DNA from: Campylorhamphus procurvoides
Lineage: Eukaryota > Chordata > Aves > Passeriformes > Dendrocolaptidae
DNA length: 64,000 bases
Assembly (NCBI GenBank): GCA_013396655.1
Contig: WBMV01002675.1
Location: 87,279 to 151,278, forward strand
Direction: 5' to 3'
In this document: positions 9,836 to 21,869 of the stretch, in pieces
Layout: each line of letters opens with the position of its first letter
Numbering within the stretch: position 1 is the first letter of the stretch
Made by a program: the position numbers and the translations under genes
Notes under the pieces: model-generated
Told to the model about the DNA's origin: nothing
Databases searched by the model: none
What the model saw: the letters and a program-made list of their open reading frames with translations, nothing else

Positions 9836-11966
9836 ACATCACTGGCTCTCTTTTTGTGTTTTTTCATTTTCATTCTCTCTCTGGCCACAGAGAGGACACA
9901 TCTTTTTCCCTTTTGTGCACAGGAATATGATTGGAAGAGCACATAGCCATGGACTTGGAAGCTGGGAATTCATCACTCCAGGATTTGTTAGCTGGGTCTC
10001 CAAAGGAACCTTTGGAATGCCCCAGCCAGTCTGCAACTCCCCTGCCCCAAAGAGCTGCAGGACCTTTTGGTGCTGACGTGTGGGCTGGAGGATCCAGGGG
10101 CTCCAGAGGAGCGGAATTCCAGCTGTGCTGCAGGAGCTCAGCCCCAGGATCAGCCACCAGAGAAGCTACAGCTTCACACGGTTCTAGTTCTTGGGGCACC
10201 TGGATTTTGGGTCATGGACACAATGCCACCATCCCATGCAACTCCTGCCCGTGGGAATCGTGGCTGCTGAAGCTCCAAGGAGAGGCTGGGCAGAGGAGCA
10301 GGACCAAAACCTGCTGAAAACATCCAAAAATGTCTCTAAGCCCAGAAATTGGTGGAAAGTGTCCAGGGAAGGGGATTCCCACACCCCTTGTTGCCCTTGC
10401 ACCCTTCTCCAGGCCGAGGGGATGAAGATCCCCCCCTCCCTGCTGTCCCCATCCCTGTGCCCACTGTGGGATCCCCGGAGTCAAACCCAGGGGTGAATCC
10501 TGCAGGGTGGAACTCCCAGCTGGTCACACCCAAAGGATAAGGCAGGAAGGACATGGGGACACCTTACTTAGTGAGTTCCTCCTCAGCTTGTGTGGGAGGG
10601 ACTGGAATTAAACACCCATGGAATGAAGCAGAACAGGCACTGGGCTGGCAACTGACCAACAACCCGGCTCCTTCCTTAGGATGGTTGTTCTTCCATGGGA
10701 TAGCTGACTGACCATTCCCTCAGCTCAGGGAACACCCAACAGCCAGCTGTGCTTCCAGGGATCCAGGGATGCAGAGGGGCTTGGAAACCAACAGGCTGGT
10801 TTGATCTCAAAGCTGATTTATTGTGGACATCCTGATGAGATTTTTAAGTGGTTGAATTCCAAATGAAGCTTTTCCAAACGGGCCTTTTGTCGGTTGACTC
10901 TGAGAACCTTTCCAAGCTGTCCGTCCCCTCTGACGGTTTCCTTTGGGATTTTGTTGTTTCCAGAGGCCAGGGGAAGTGCTTGAGGTCTCATAAAGCTTCG
11001 TGCCCAGCTTCTGCTCTGAATCCTGACTCCCTTTATTCCTGGTGAGTGTCTGTACCCAGGAGCAAGCTGCCCTCCCTAATCACACCCCACGGAGCGGGAC
11101 GATGCTGTCTGACAGTCCCACCACAACGAGGGTACCAAAGACAGCCCCAACATCTGGAGAGAATAAAAGCCCAGCAAAATCCCTGTTCCCAGAGCAGACA
11201 GTCCTATAAAACAGAGCTGCTGGGAGCCAAATTAAATAAGAGGAAGGTGCTAATGGATTCCTTTCTCTGCGTGGAGGAATGGGAAGGCCAGGGGACATTT
11301 TTCCAGCCTGGGAAAGAGGAGCTGCCAAGGGACCCCAAGTTCATCCCATGCCAGGCAGGTACAGGGCTGGGCAGTGTCTCCTGCATGCCATGGTGCAAGA
11401 GACATGTCCCTTCTTCCCTGTGTCCCTTCTTCCCTGGGATTAGCAAGGCTGGGAGTCACAGAGAGGCCCCAGGGTTTGGGAAGAATTGCTTGATGTTCCA
11501 CAGGAGTTACTTCAGGGCACCAGGAGGGAATTAGGGAAGGAGCTGGTGATGCTGGCACATCTGGAACATGTGCCTTTGGCAGCACCAGGGATTAGCTCCA
11601 TGTGTTTCCCTCACACGAGGAGGGGACAGCAGGACAAATCTGGAACTTCAAATAAATAAGTGGGGAAAAAACCCCAACCCAGAGCAGAGGGATCAGGACT
11701 AACCAAAAGGTTATGGAGCAATAGAAGTGCAGGTCTCACCCTCTGGGGACACTGCTGGTGGTGAGGAGGAATGGAGAGAGCTGGGAGCAACTTCTCCTTG
11801 TCAAGTTTAGCTAAAGGATGTCCCTTACAGGGATAAAAGGGATAATTACGTCAATGAGGGGAAAATTTGGGGGGGAAAACATCCTCCTTTCTAACCCTGG
11901 CTGCATTTCTTAGGCTGCAAACTCGTGATGAACTCTGTGTTCCCAGGCAGAATATCCTCCCCTGGA
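9836..11966. other. Unique intergenic sequence
   Basis: About 2.1 kb with no CR1, minisatellite, gene or RNA recognised. Composition is mixed and several open frames of 100-160 codons lack domains. Confidence 0.5.
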
Positions 11967-11984
11967 AAAAAAAAAAAAAAAATC
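11967..11984. repeat. Poly-A run
   Basis: An A homopolymer of about 16-18 bases. No retroposed gene or SINE body is visible upstream, so it is probably a simple run and not a retroposon tail. Confidence 0.85.
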
Positions 11985-13134
11985 CAAACCATCCTCTTTT
12001 ACAAAGAAAATTCATTTAAAAATCAATATTTTCAGATAGTTCTATGAAAAAGCCCAGAAAAAGAAGCCAAAAAAATGTGGGCAACAAATAAAGGCAAACC
12101 CACTCCAGCAATTCCCATTAAACTGGCCACAGACTTCCCCACCACGACTCAAATCCGGAATTTCCAGCCTTTGTGGCCTCACCAGCCAGACCAGCTGAGG
12201 ACTCTTGTGCCCCTTTTCTACCACCAATCACTTTATTCCTCATGGAAGCCTCATCATTCCTGGGATTTGAGCAGCGTGCCGCCCCCTGCCCGCTTTTATT
12301 TCATTCCTGGGCACGGTTTTGGGATGAAGCAGCTCCAGAACCGCCCTCCGCCTCTGAAGGACATGGGGGGAGAGATGCTTTGCTGGTGTCTGTCAGGAAT
12401 TCGGGATTTAAACCCACGAGGGAAGGCGGGGAGCGGGTGGGAGGCGACAGCAGAGGCATTTCCATCCTCGGCACCACCGCTCCAGGACCAAAGGATGCCT
12501 TAGGTTGCCATCTAGTGACATCGAGGGGAAGGACCGGCGCTTCCAGAGGGTCCTCTCTGTGCACAGGTTGGATGAGTCCGCTTGTCTCAGGCTCTGGGAT
12601 CACCCAAAAGCATCACCTGAAGCCTCCGAAGCAGCAGCTCTCTGTCCATGCCCGCCCCGTCGCGGTTCCTCCTGCTCGCTCCCCCCTAAATCCCAGCTGC
12701 CCACCAAGGCTGGGCTCAACAGGAGCTCAGGAAGCCCAGGATCCTCTCTGGATTCCATCAAAACCTTGTCCTTGGCACCAAGAAGGCTGGAATGGCACGG
12801 TCTGGCAGTGCCACCCAAAGTGCCCTGCAGCTCAGGTGCTCCCTCAGCCAAATTATCCCCGGCTCTGCTCCCATCCCGGCTCTTTGGACAGCTGGAGAAA
12901 AGGTCTTTTGGCAAAAAAACTGATAATGAAGTTTTGGCAAAGGGGTTTCCATTAGGAATCACTCTCTTCTGGTTTTTAAGGGCATGGAAAGGCGTGGTGC
13001 TGAGCAAAACACCTGTCTGGGCATGAAGGGTGTCGTTTCCATGTGTATCTTGATTTTCCACGGATAAAACCTGGGAAGGGACAAGGAAGAAACCAAAGAG
13101 TGGGAGCTCTGGGATTTTCTCAATCAGGGGATGC
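11985..13134. other. Unique intergenic sequence with a long non-coding open frame
   Basis: The + strand is open for 260 codons at 12,173-12,955 and another + frame is open for 173 codons at 12,505-13,026. Both are rich in S, P, G and A, overlap each other and show no domain, so stop-poor GC-rich DNA is the likelier cause. A CTCF-like word lies at 12,506. Confidence 0.5.
12506..12518 (-). promoter_or_regulatory. CTCF-like motif
   Basis: TGCCATCTAGTGA matches 12 of 13 positions of the reverse complement of the core consensus CCASYAGRKGGCR (last base differs). Motif matches alone are common; occupancy is unknown. Confidence 0.35.
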
Positions 13135-13570
13135 CCCAGGTCCCCAGGCTCGCAGCACTCGGCTCCTGCTGTGGTTAATCCAAGGCACTGATGGATGTTC
13201 CCAGCTATAAAGCGGCCTTTATTAAAATCCAGGGGCTCTAATTGATTTATTCGGGGCAGGGGCGCGTGTCCCCATCGGGGTGTGACCCAGAGCCACCCAG
13301 CACCCCATAACTCACAGCACCCTCAGCGTCCCGGCCCCGCCGGTGACAACCCTGGGGGGAAGCTCATTCCTCGGCGGTGCTTTATGGGGCGAGGGGTGAC
13401 ACGAGGGGTGACACGAGGGAGTGTCCCCCAGGCTGTGGTCAGGGCAGTTTACCTGCCCTGGGTAATTTAATCCCGGCTCCAGCGCAGGACCCGCTGTAAT
13501 GAGGCTCATTAGGACGCCCAATTTAAAGCCCCATTTAAACCAGACATAAAATAGCTCTTTCTCAGGCACT
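13135..13570. promoter_or_regulatory. Candidate conserved non-coding element, two patches
   Basis: The first patch (about 13,190-13,290) holds AAAGCGGCCTTTATTAAAA and TAATTGATTTAT (13,239-13,250), the latter like a paired homeodomain/PBX site. The second (about 13,480-13,565) holds TAATGAGGCTCATTAG and ATTTAAAGCCCCATTTAAAC (13,521-13,540). Between them a 14-bp unit, GAGGGGTGACAC, is tandemly doubled at about 13,391-13,420. CpGs are kept in both patches. The call is by composition only. Confidence 0.38.
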
Positions 13571-14039
13571 GGGGCTGCTCAGAGGCCCCAGTTAGAGGCG
13601 GCTTCCCCCTCCCAAAACTGCAGGAACCCAAACAAGGTGTCTCTGAAGCCAGTGGGAAGATGCTGTGCCAGGGAAAACAGCAGCAGTGGGAGAGAATGAG
13701 GCCAAGCTCCCAAATATGGACCTGCTGCACCTGTGGGATGGATGGGGAAGGAGGAGCAGCGTGAAGAAGATGCTGGAGGAGGAGAGAAAGCTGGGAGTGT
13801 CCCTGCAGACATCGGGGAGGTTTCAGGACAAGCTGGCACCCAGCCCTGTCACCAAAGCACCGGGAATGGGCTTTGCCTCCCTGCAGCACCAGGAGCTGTG
13901 GGAAGAGGACAAGGAAGAGCCTCATTCCCTGGATCCTGTCTGGGGACATGCAAGGTGTCATCCCATCACACCAGAAAGGACCTCATGGACCAGGCACCTC
14001 CCCCAGAGAACCTGCTGGGAGAAGAGGAGCCAAAAATCT
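13571..14039. other. Unique intergenic sequence
   Basis: Purine-leaning mixed sequence with no gene or repeat recognised. Confidence 0.5.
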
Positions 14040-14540
14040 TTCACACCAAATAAAGGCCGCAGAAAGTATTTGATTATTTTTGCATCATTCCTGGAGTGAC
14101 TAAATCTATTTCCTCTAAAACACTGGAATCTCCCTAAACTCCTGTTTCTGGGGCCTGGATGCAGGAGGAGAATTACCCAAGTTTTAGCAATGAAATTAAG
14201 CTTGGTTTGGTGAACACCTGCCTTCCCCTGGTTAATAACACCAAGCTCCTGCCTCGGATGCTCCTGCGTTTACTCTCCTGCAAATTATTTTTGTTCTCAG
14301 TTGACAAAGATAAATGATGGGATTAATATATATTGGAGAAGTCCTGGCAAACACTTTGCCAGCAAAGAGGATGGATTGCTATTATTTCCCTCAGGTAACA
14401 TAACACAGACAAACTGGATTAAGAGTAATTTGCTGTGGGGTTTAGTTGTGATCACGAGCCATTAGTGGAACGGTGTTTATGGAAATTGCTTTTTCTCAAG
14501 TCAGAATTAGCCTGGCTCTCATTACCTGGCTGGCTCTGGG
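14040..14540. promoter_or_regulatory. Candidate conserved non-coding element
   Basis: About 500 bp of AT-leaning unique DNA. Bicoid-type words are visible: GGGATTAATA (about 14,319-14,328) and CTGGATTAAG (about 14,414). Other words are CAGTTGACAAAG (about 14,298), TGATTATTTTTGCAT and AAATTGCTTTTTC. No CR1 or tandem repeat interrupts it, although it directly precedes a long CR1 copy. Confidence 0.42.
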
Positions 14541-14654
14541 AAAGGAGGGATTGTCTTCAGGGAGAGAAAGGAACCTGGAGATCACCAAGTGCACTGTGGC
14601 AGAGAGAGAGGTGCAGATAAAGATTAGGGTGGAAGAGGAGAAGAAAAATCCCAG
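14541..14654. other. Unique intergenic sequence
   Basis: Short purine-rich linker before the CR1 copy at 14,655. Confidence 0.5.
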
Positions 14655-15235
14655 ATGGGATTTAGGATGGAAAAGACTTCCCAGACCACCGAGTCCAACT
14701 TTTGAACAATCCCTATCTTGTCATCAGCCCAGAGCACTGAGTGCAATGTCCACTCATTCCTTGAACACCTCCAGGGATGGTGACTCCACCACCTCCCGGG
14801 GCAGCCCCTTCCAATGCCTGGGCACCCTTTCCAGGGAGAAAGTCCTCCTGATGTCCAACCTGAGCCTCCCCTGGAACAGCTTGGGCCTTTGTCCTCTCCT
14901 CCTGTCCCTGTTCCCTGGGAACAGAGCCTGACCCCTCTGGGTCCACCTTCCTGTTGCAGAGAGACAGAAGGTCCCCCCTGAGCATCCTTTTCTCCAGCTG
15001 AGCCCCCCCAGCTCCCTCAGCCTCTCCTGCTGCTCCAGCCCCTTCCCCAGCTCCATTCCCTTCCCTGGACATGCTCCAGCCCCTTCCCCAGCTCCCTTCC
15101 CTTCCCTGAATTGAGGGGCCCAGAACTGGACACAGCACTCCAGGTGGCACCTTGGCAGTGCCAGCAGGGAGGGACAATCACTGCCCTGGTCCTGCTGACC
15201 ACACTAAAATCCAGCATCCTGCCAGAGCACCTGAG
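14655..15235 (-). mobile_element. CR1 LINE 3' segment, longest copy in the window
   Basis: Antisense CR1 of about 580 bp. In order it shows 'ccctggaggtgttcaa' (complement), the 'caatgcctgggcaccctttc' block, 'gtccaacctgagcctcccct', the 'ctcctcctgtccctgttccc' block, 'gcatccttttctccagctga', 'cagcctctcctgctgctcc' and 'cagaactggacacagcactc'. The last blocks reach back from the 3' UTR towards the 3' end of the reverse-transcriptase ORF. A CT-rich stretch at about 15,040-15,105 is locally duplicated ('ccccttccccagctcc'). The open frames here are inactive and carry no intact reverse transcriptase. Confidence 0.95.
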
Positions 15236-15779
15236 AAAGAAGGTTCCTGCTCCTCTCTCCAAGCATCACTGGCACCCTCAGGTCACATACCCCACAGGAG
15301 CTGCACTCCAGCAGTGAATAATATTCTCTTTACTTCCAAGACTAAACCTTGCCTCAAAAACGCTGCATTAGATTGTATTTTGCAGGAAGGAACACTCCCT
15401 GCTCTCTTAATGAGGTGCCTGAAGCACAAATGCTCTTTAAAGGAGTGGGCAGTGGTGGGTTATTCCCAAAGGTCTTTCCCAGGGGGTTGCATTTCCCCAT
15501 CACCCGAGGAGAAACTGAGGCAGGGGGCGTGAGGAACCGGGCTGGGTGTAACCCTGGGGGCTGCAGGGCAGGGATTGCCCTAGGGAATGTTGGACCCGGA
15601 GTGATGCCCACCCCTGGCAATGCTCCTTCCCAGAGGGTGCAACCTCACTCCTGGAAAACTGGGGTTCTACCCCAAAACTGCCAGGGAAGTGGCCAGAAAT
15701 GAGCACAGAGCCCGCTGAGGTGCTCTGGACCATCCCAGGATCGATCCCGGAGCCCCCACCATTGGCTGGCTCGCAATCA
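15236..15779. other. Unique intergenic sequence
   Basis: No gene or repeat family recognised. Confidence 0.5.
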
Positions 15780-15985
15780 GAATTGTGCCAGCCCGCAGGG
15801 TTTGGAAAACAATCCTGGAAGTAATCCCTTTTGATCTGATGCTAATCCCAGATAATTGCTTTCAGGCTTAATAGGAAAACTGCATTTTCTTGGAGGTTTG
15901 GGGAGGCGGTGTTGGTCATTTTGGAAGAGCTTTGATTGAGCTGCTGCTGGAGGTGCTTGTTTTAGCAGAGGGAGCTCCATTGTCC
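15780..15985. promoter_or_regulatory. Candidate conserved non-coding element (weak)
   Basis: AT-leaning unique block with two TAATCC words (15,822-15,827 and 15,843-15,848), 21 bp apart, the core bound by OTX/PITX/GSC-type homeodomains. AGATAATTGCTTT and GGCTTAATAGG follow. The call depends on motif spacing and base composition only. Confidence 0.33.
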
Positions 15986-16694
15986 CCGGGAATGTGGGAT
16001 GCCAGGAGGAATGACAGAGGCCGTGATCCCGCAATGAAACCCGTCTGCTGCAGACATCGAGCACATGGGCAGAGCCTCCCGCAGAAAGGAGCCTTCCTGG
16101 AGCACTCCAGGCTGGGGGGCCTCAGCTTTTGCTCAAACTGGGGATGCTGGGGACTCAAATGCATCCGTGGTTTGGAGGAGATGGGATCATTTCATGGCTA
16201 AACAATCACACGGGGCTTGGGGTGATGTGGGTGCCCAAGAAGTGCCCCACATTTTCAGGATGCATGGATTTGGGATATCTCCAGCCTCCTCAGGCACCGT
16301 GTCCCCTCCCAAACCAAACGCCAAGCTCCATCAATCCCAAATCCCAGCCCCCCGGAGGTGTTTTAGCTGCTGTCAGGTTAATGGGGAGGCAGGATTTGGA
16401 TGGCAGCTCGTGGGTCACTGTGCTCTGCCTGTGTTCCCCCGGAGCAGGGCTGACCTTGGCCATGCTTCCTGCTAAGCCTCTAAGACTCCCAAACAATGGT
16501 TTTCCCATTGTTCATTAACCAAAGGTTCCCATTTCTCAGTGCTGGGAACACCTCGTGGCCACAGGGCCAAGGAGGGTTTGTGGCCATGCCAGGGTGGCAC
16601 AACCTTTTTATTTTTGGAATATTGGCCCTTTGAGGAAGAATTGATTTGTGGTGGGTTATTTAGGAAGGGAAGCTCCCAGTTAAGACGTTGGAGG
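15986..16694. other. Unique intergenic sequence
   Basis: Nothing recognised on either strand. Confidence 0.5.
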
Positions 16695-16878
16695 TGATCA
16701 CAGAATCCTAAAATTCCATAATGGTTTGGATGGGAAGGGATCTTAAAGGGCATCCTATTCCAACCCCCTGCCATGGGCAGGGACACCTTCCACTAGCCCA
16801 GGTTGTTCCAAACCCCATCCAACCTGGCCTTGGACACTCCCAGGGCTGGGGCAGCCACAGCTTCTCCATCTTTTATAG
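16695..16878 (-). mobile_element. CR1 LINE 3' terminus, nearly complete tail
   Basis: Antisense CR1 that keeps the extreme 3' end: 'cacagaatcctaaaattcca' (degenerate terminal octamers), 'ccaaccccctgccatgggca', 'cagggacaccttccactagc' and 'caacctggccttggacactc'. It ends at 'cagccacagcttctcc'. Confidence 0.94.
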
Positions 16879-17149
16879 GGGTGGATGTGTGAGAGATCCT
16901 AAAAAGGTGGGATTTTAGAATGAAAAAGCAGCTGAGCCTTTGGGTGTCAAACCCAAAGCATCCCCAGTTTTTCTGGCTGACTAAGATTGGCCGTAGGATC
17001 CTGGAAAATCCAAAAATTCCTGCTGCCTTTGCTCTGAGCTGCTTTGCCCACTGGGGGGAGCGTATGGCAAACAATTGGATCCTCGGGCATGGGCTGGGAA
17101 CAGGTTTGCATGCAAAGGGAGGCTGAGGAAGCTCGCCAGACCTTGCTGT
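16879..17149. other. Unique intergenic sequence
   Basis: Nothing recognised. Confidence 0.5.
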
Positions 17150-17450
17150 AGCCAAAGAATATGAAATAAATTAAAAACTGGAGAGGGTTGTGATTTGTTT
17201 AATGATGGGCTTGGATGTCTTGCCTTTCACAGCACTTTTCCTACTCAGTAAGGAAACTCCGTGGAGCTTTTCCTTAATTTAGTTATATAGCTCAGTTATT
17301 AAGCATTAATATCGTTTATAATAAAAGCTTAGTTTAGTTTATAACTCAGCACAGTTACCTTCATTTTAAACAAATAAAATATACAGAGATAAAATGAAAT
17401 CAGCTGAAATCCTGGTGGAGTTTTGGAAGGTGCTTTAGGAATAATTTTGG
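17150..17450. other. AT-rich unique block
   Basis: Contains TTAATATCGTTTATAATAAA, TTTAAACAAATAAAAT and CAGTTATTAAGCATTAAT. It is repeat-free but has few CpGs. It may be a weak regulatory element or simply an AT patch. Confidence 0.35.
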
Positions 17451-19654
17451 TATTTTCCTCTTGGTGAGTCCCACCTTAAAATATACTTCAGTTGTACCTA
17501 CTGTGAAGGGAAGAAGAAGAAGAGAAGCATCAGCTCCCCCAGTTCTCATATTGTCACTCCTGTCCCCATCAGAGCCAGGTGCTGCCTTTGGGACGCTTAA
17601 ACACCTTTCAGGGTCTGTCTGTTGTGCTCCAAATTATGCTTTGTGTGCCGGTAAAAGCCCATTCCTTGGTCCTGACAAGGTTTTCCACCCCGGAGGATCT
17701 GTGCCACAGCACCAGATAATCTCTGTCAGTGCCTCTGCTTCAGCAGCCACCTGAAGGGGCTCCAAAATTTAGGGGTGCCATCCCCAAATGTCACTTCTTG
17801 GGCTGTGACATCGCCTGTGCACAGGGGAGGGAGAGCAAATAAAAAGGTTTTGGACCAGTGAGCAGGACCTGGTTTGTGATGAGCCTTTCTCCTCTCAAAC
17901 ACCATCAAGCTCCACTTTTTTTATCAGTTTTATTAGGGGAGAAATGCTGAGTGTCAGAGCCTAAGGAGCTAGTGGGGATTCCCATCCAGCCAGCACAGTC
18001 CCAGCAGCTCCACGTCCTTAAGGATGGCTCTCCAGATTCCTCTGCCATCCCTACCTTGCTTTGAAGGTGTGTTTTGGGCCTGTTTTGGCTGTGACTGAGC
18101 AAAGGGCAGAATAAGAAATCCCCCAACCTGCTGCTGCAGCCTCCCAATAACTCACCATTATTAGCAGAGCAAAGGGAACGCTGTGGATTCCCGGGATTTG
18201 TGGGTTTCCAGAATACCTGAGTTGTGCCCTGACTCATGAAAACACACCAAGCCCCAGGGAGTTTGTTTATGGTTTAAACAGTCGGGTTTGTGTGTGAGAT
18301 TTATTTATTTGTATTAATCCAGGTCACATTTCCCTGGAGACTTCGCTGCCTCCACAGGGCCCGATGCAACGCCCTTGGATGCCCTTCCAGGGAATTCAAC
18401 AGCACCTGGATCGTGGCCACCAGGCACCCTTTCCAGAGGTGCTGAGCAAACACAGCTCCCCAGGGCCTTGGGAACACAGGTTTGGAAAGCAGGGTCATTC
18501 CTTTATCCAGGGGTTTGGGGGGAAGGCACTGCCTGGCTCCTGCCAGGTTGTCTCTGGAATGGAGCCGGTGCCTCCACCGGGATTGTCTGCGGGATGTTTG
18601 GGAGGAACAAAAGGCTCCTATTCCCAAGCTCTGGCATGCCATGAGGGGATGATTACAAAGGTTAAGGCTTAAAGTGAGTCCCAGCCCTGTAATAGCCCTC
18701 ATTAAAGAAGAGCCCGGGACAATGCAGGTATTGTGATCCAGCTTGGGGTTGTTTCATCTGGGGGGATGTCACTGTAATTCCCCTCAGCCCATGCCGGTGC
18801 CTCTCCCCCTATGAGTCTCTGTAGATGGAGGGAATATGATGTTGGATAATATTCCAGGGCCAACCCAAACCTCGGGATCTGTGGCTGTGGGTGAAAGGAG
18901 GGACCAGGAGCAACCACAGCATCCACAAGGTGGGACAAATCCAGGGCTCCTGCGGCACCAGTGACCCACCCCAGTATCCCATTGCATCCCAGCTGAGCAC
19001 CAACCACCTCAGGCCATGAATTCCATGAGTTTATGATTCTATCTCACGGCTGACACCGGTGGGAGATTCCCCACTGGCTGGTCTAACACATCCTGACTCC
19101 ATGGGATGGTCAGCTCTGGGTCAGTTATTGGGGATACACAAAGCCAGGCCATACACTGGGAAGACACAGGAGTGTCTGCACAGCACGTCTAGCATGGCAG
19201 AAATCCCCCCATCTTAGTGCTCATTGAATTCATTGAATGGTGCAGCTGATAATTTTAATTGGAAACAGACTTCTCCTGATCCTGTTGCTCCAGACAGGAC
19301 GAGGCTCTGGAGAGAAATCAGGCCTCAGAGACACAGACAGCTATTAAATACTATAATATTTATTTCATTAGGGCTGAGAGTGGCGAGATGTTGGTAAGTT
19401 CCTAATCAGAGCCCCTCTGAATACACAGCTCCCCTCTCCAGGAGAGAGCAGGAATGGATTCCTGGTGCCTCTCCCATGGACCAAGGGACTCCTAAGGAGA
19501 CCTTCTGGCATCTGGTTTGTTTTTGATGAGGTCAACGAGGAGGTTTTATTGTTCTGAGATGAACCAGATCCATCTCATCAACAGACTATGGACAAGGTTT
19601 AGTTTTCAAATGATGTGTCAGGAATTAGAAAACCATTGGATAAGGAGAGTCCCA
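17451..19654. other. Unique intergenic sequence
   Basis: About 2.2 kb without recognised genes or transposons. An AT-leaning patch at about 19,215-19,410 (TGATAATTTTAATTGG; TATTAAATACTATAATATTT) has enhancer-like words but no other support. Confidence 0.45.
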
Positions 19655-19700
19655 TCACTGGATGGGGCTTGGAGCAACCTGGTCCAGTGGAAGGTGTAGC
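19655..19700 (+). mobile_element. CR1 LINE remnant (short)
   Basis: Sense fragment of about 45 bp: 'actggatggggcttggagca' then 'cagtggaaggtgt'. The tail is missing, so it is a very short remnant or an interrupted copy. Confidence 0.7.
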
Positions 19701-20039
19701 CTGGTGCTCCTGATGTTTTCCCAGGAGGCCCCACAAATATTTAACTGCAGCAGAGGGAGAAAAGCTGCTGTAGTGGGGTGGGATGGCCGGTGTTTGCCGA
19801 GAAGAGAGGGTGAAAGACTCTGGAATTTATTGATTGGATTCCCAGTGAAACACAAATGCCTTCTCAGGAGCCGGGAGGGGATAATGGCTTGGCAAACAAG
19901 GGCACACGGGGTGCACTTGGCTGGAGGTATTTCTGCTTTGTCCTGGGGAACTGAAAGGAGAGGGAAAGGTGAGGACCCCGCTGCTCTCCAAGGATTCCCT
20001 CTCCTCCCAATTGGGTGGGTGCATTCCTGCCAGGGGGAA
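19701..20039. other. Unique intergenic sequence
   Basis: Nothing recognised. Confidence 0.5.
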
Positions 20040-20262
20040 TTATTACTACTATTATTACTATTACAATAAAGTTTCACTACAGTTTTTCAGTTTTTCTGCT
20101 CCAGTTGCAGGCAGGAAGATAAAGAAATAAATAGTTGCTGCTTTATAAATATTATTCATATAAAACAATAATATGAAATGTTTCATTGCAATGTTTCAGG
20201 TCCAGTTACAGGCAGAAAATAAATACATACATACATACATACATAAATAATAGAGGAATAGG

Positions 20263-20303
<41 letters not shown>

Positions 20304-20530
20304 GAATAAATAGAAGTTTCCCTGTGATTTCTCATCTGAGATCACAGATTAAAAAAATAATAATTTTAAAAAATAAATAAAATTTTCACAGTAATTTTTC
20401 AGCTCAGGTTGCAGGAAGAATAGTAATAACAATAACAATAATGTCACTGCAATTTCAGCTCAGGCTGTGGGCAGAAAAAGAAATAATAATAAACAATTCA
20501 CAAGTTTCCCTGCAGTTTTTCAGGTCTGGT
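20040..20530. repeat. Composite tandem array: degenerate ~60-130 bp unit with microsatellites
   Basis: A core resembling GTTTCACTGCAGTTTTTCAG followed by CTCAGGTTGCAGGCAGAA recurs at about 20,071, 20,179, 20,316, 20,383, 20,442 and 20,504. Each core is followed by an AT-rich microsatellite of a different type: ATTACT (20,040-20,068, before the first core), ATAC (20,220-20,245), GATA (20,262-20,302), AAATAAAT and AATAACAATA. Unit length varies because the microsatellite parts vary. Confidence 0.85.
20262..20302. repeat. (GATA)n microsatellite
   Basis: About ten clean GATA units within the composite array; the preceding run is ATAC-based. Confidence 0.95.
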
Positions 20531-21869
20531 TCCCTGTCCCAGGGCAGACTCGGAGCTTTCAGCCCATACCATGGGATTTTGGGGGGAATTAGTGGGAATG
20601 TGGTGCCATCCATGGGGCTCTGCTGAGTTACCCCATTGCAGGAGCCATGCAGGGGTCAGGGCCAATCCCCACCTGCTCCAGCTCTGCTGTTCTGGTGGCT
20701 CCACATAATTCTCCTCCTTCTAAAATACCAGATTTTCCTTGGAAAACCCTCCCAGGGTTCGCAGCAGCCAGGAATTATGGTGTGGGGTGATTCAATGCCA
20801 TGGGAAGGAGCTGAGCAATCCTTGAACAAGAGGAAGGGGCAGAGCTCAGGGAGGGGATGAGGCTCTACTGGGAGATGAGATCCCACCAGAGTGGTGGGAT
20901 GCAGTGACTGGAGCTCTGAGGAGGGATGGAGATGCTTGGGAAATGATGGAGGAAAGGGCTGGGAGAGAGCCCAGATCCCCTTTGGGATCAGGAGGTGCCG
21001 TCTCTGCTCTGGGCTCGCTGAAAGCCACAGGCTCCTTCAAAGAGCCCGAGGGCTGAGGGTTTATGGGATTAGCCCTAAGCACCTGCAGACCTTTGTGAGG
21101 ACTCCCAGGATATGATTCATCTGTAACTTACACCTCAATTAGGCTCCAAGAGCTCCTGGGTCACCAGGGGGATGGATGTGGCTCGTGCCCCACTGCCAGC
21201 AGCATTCCAGCTCCATTCCTGGTTCCCCACCACCCAGATCTTCCTGCCTTTCCCAGGCTTTTCATGCTTTATTGTTATTTTGCCATGCCCCTCTTTTTCC
21301 ACTTCTCTCTGAAATTAAATGACATCAGCATTGTCAGCCTCTCATTTAATTTCCCCCAGGAGTATTATATTCCCAAACAGACATTCCCAAACCAACTCTT
21401 CCCAAGACCTCTGGGCACTCTGCTGTGGATGGAACAGGCCTTTGCAAGTCCCCACCATACACCCAGCACCAACCTTACCACATAAGCACATAAACCTCCT
21501 GTTATTCCTCCTTTTTATTTAATCCTAACAGGATTATTTCAAAGCCAATTTTTATAATCCCATCCCGGATAACGAGCGTGTCCCCCTGGGGGTGTTCAAT
21601 GTGTGGAGCAAGGGAAGCATGGCAAGGATTGTGTCCTGGCTCCCCATGGTGTTCCAAGCTTCCCACAGCTGGGATGATGCCCAGTTTTCCCAAATGAACC
21701 CGTTTCTTGGAATTCCAGCTTGCTGGGGGGCACTGTTGACCAGCAGAAATGCTGCAGGAAGCAAGCAGTTCATTTGAAGGTGCTCCCCCAAAAAACCTGG
21801 AGCCATCCCAGGCTGCTGCTCCCACGAGGAAGGAAAATAAGGATCATTTTGCAAAAATCAGGCCGGTTC
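20531..21869. other. Unique intergenic sequence
   Basis: No gene or transposon recognised. A patch at about 21,240-21,370 is AT-leaning. A weak CTCF-like word TCACCAGGGGGAT lies at about 21,161. Confidence 0.5.

Noticed and set aside
11967..11984. Tail of a processed pseudogene or SINE
   Set aside because: No gene-like or SINE body is seen on the 5' side and no target-site duplication was noticed.
12173..12955. Open frame of 260 codons, + strand
   Set aside because: No domain, signal or biased codon use. A second + frame is also open over much of the same stretch. It is GC-rich sequence with few stops and has no splice context.
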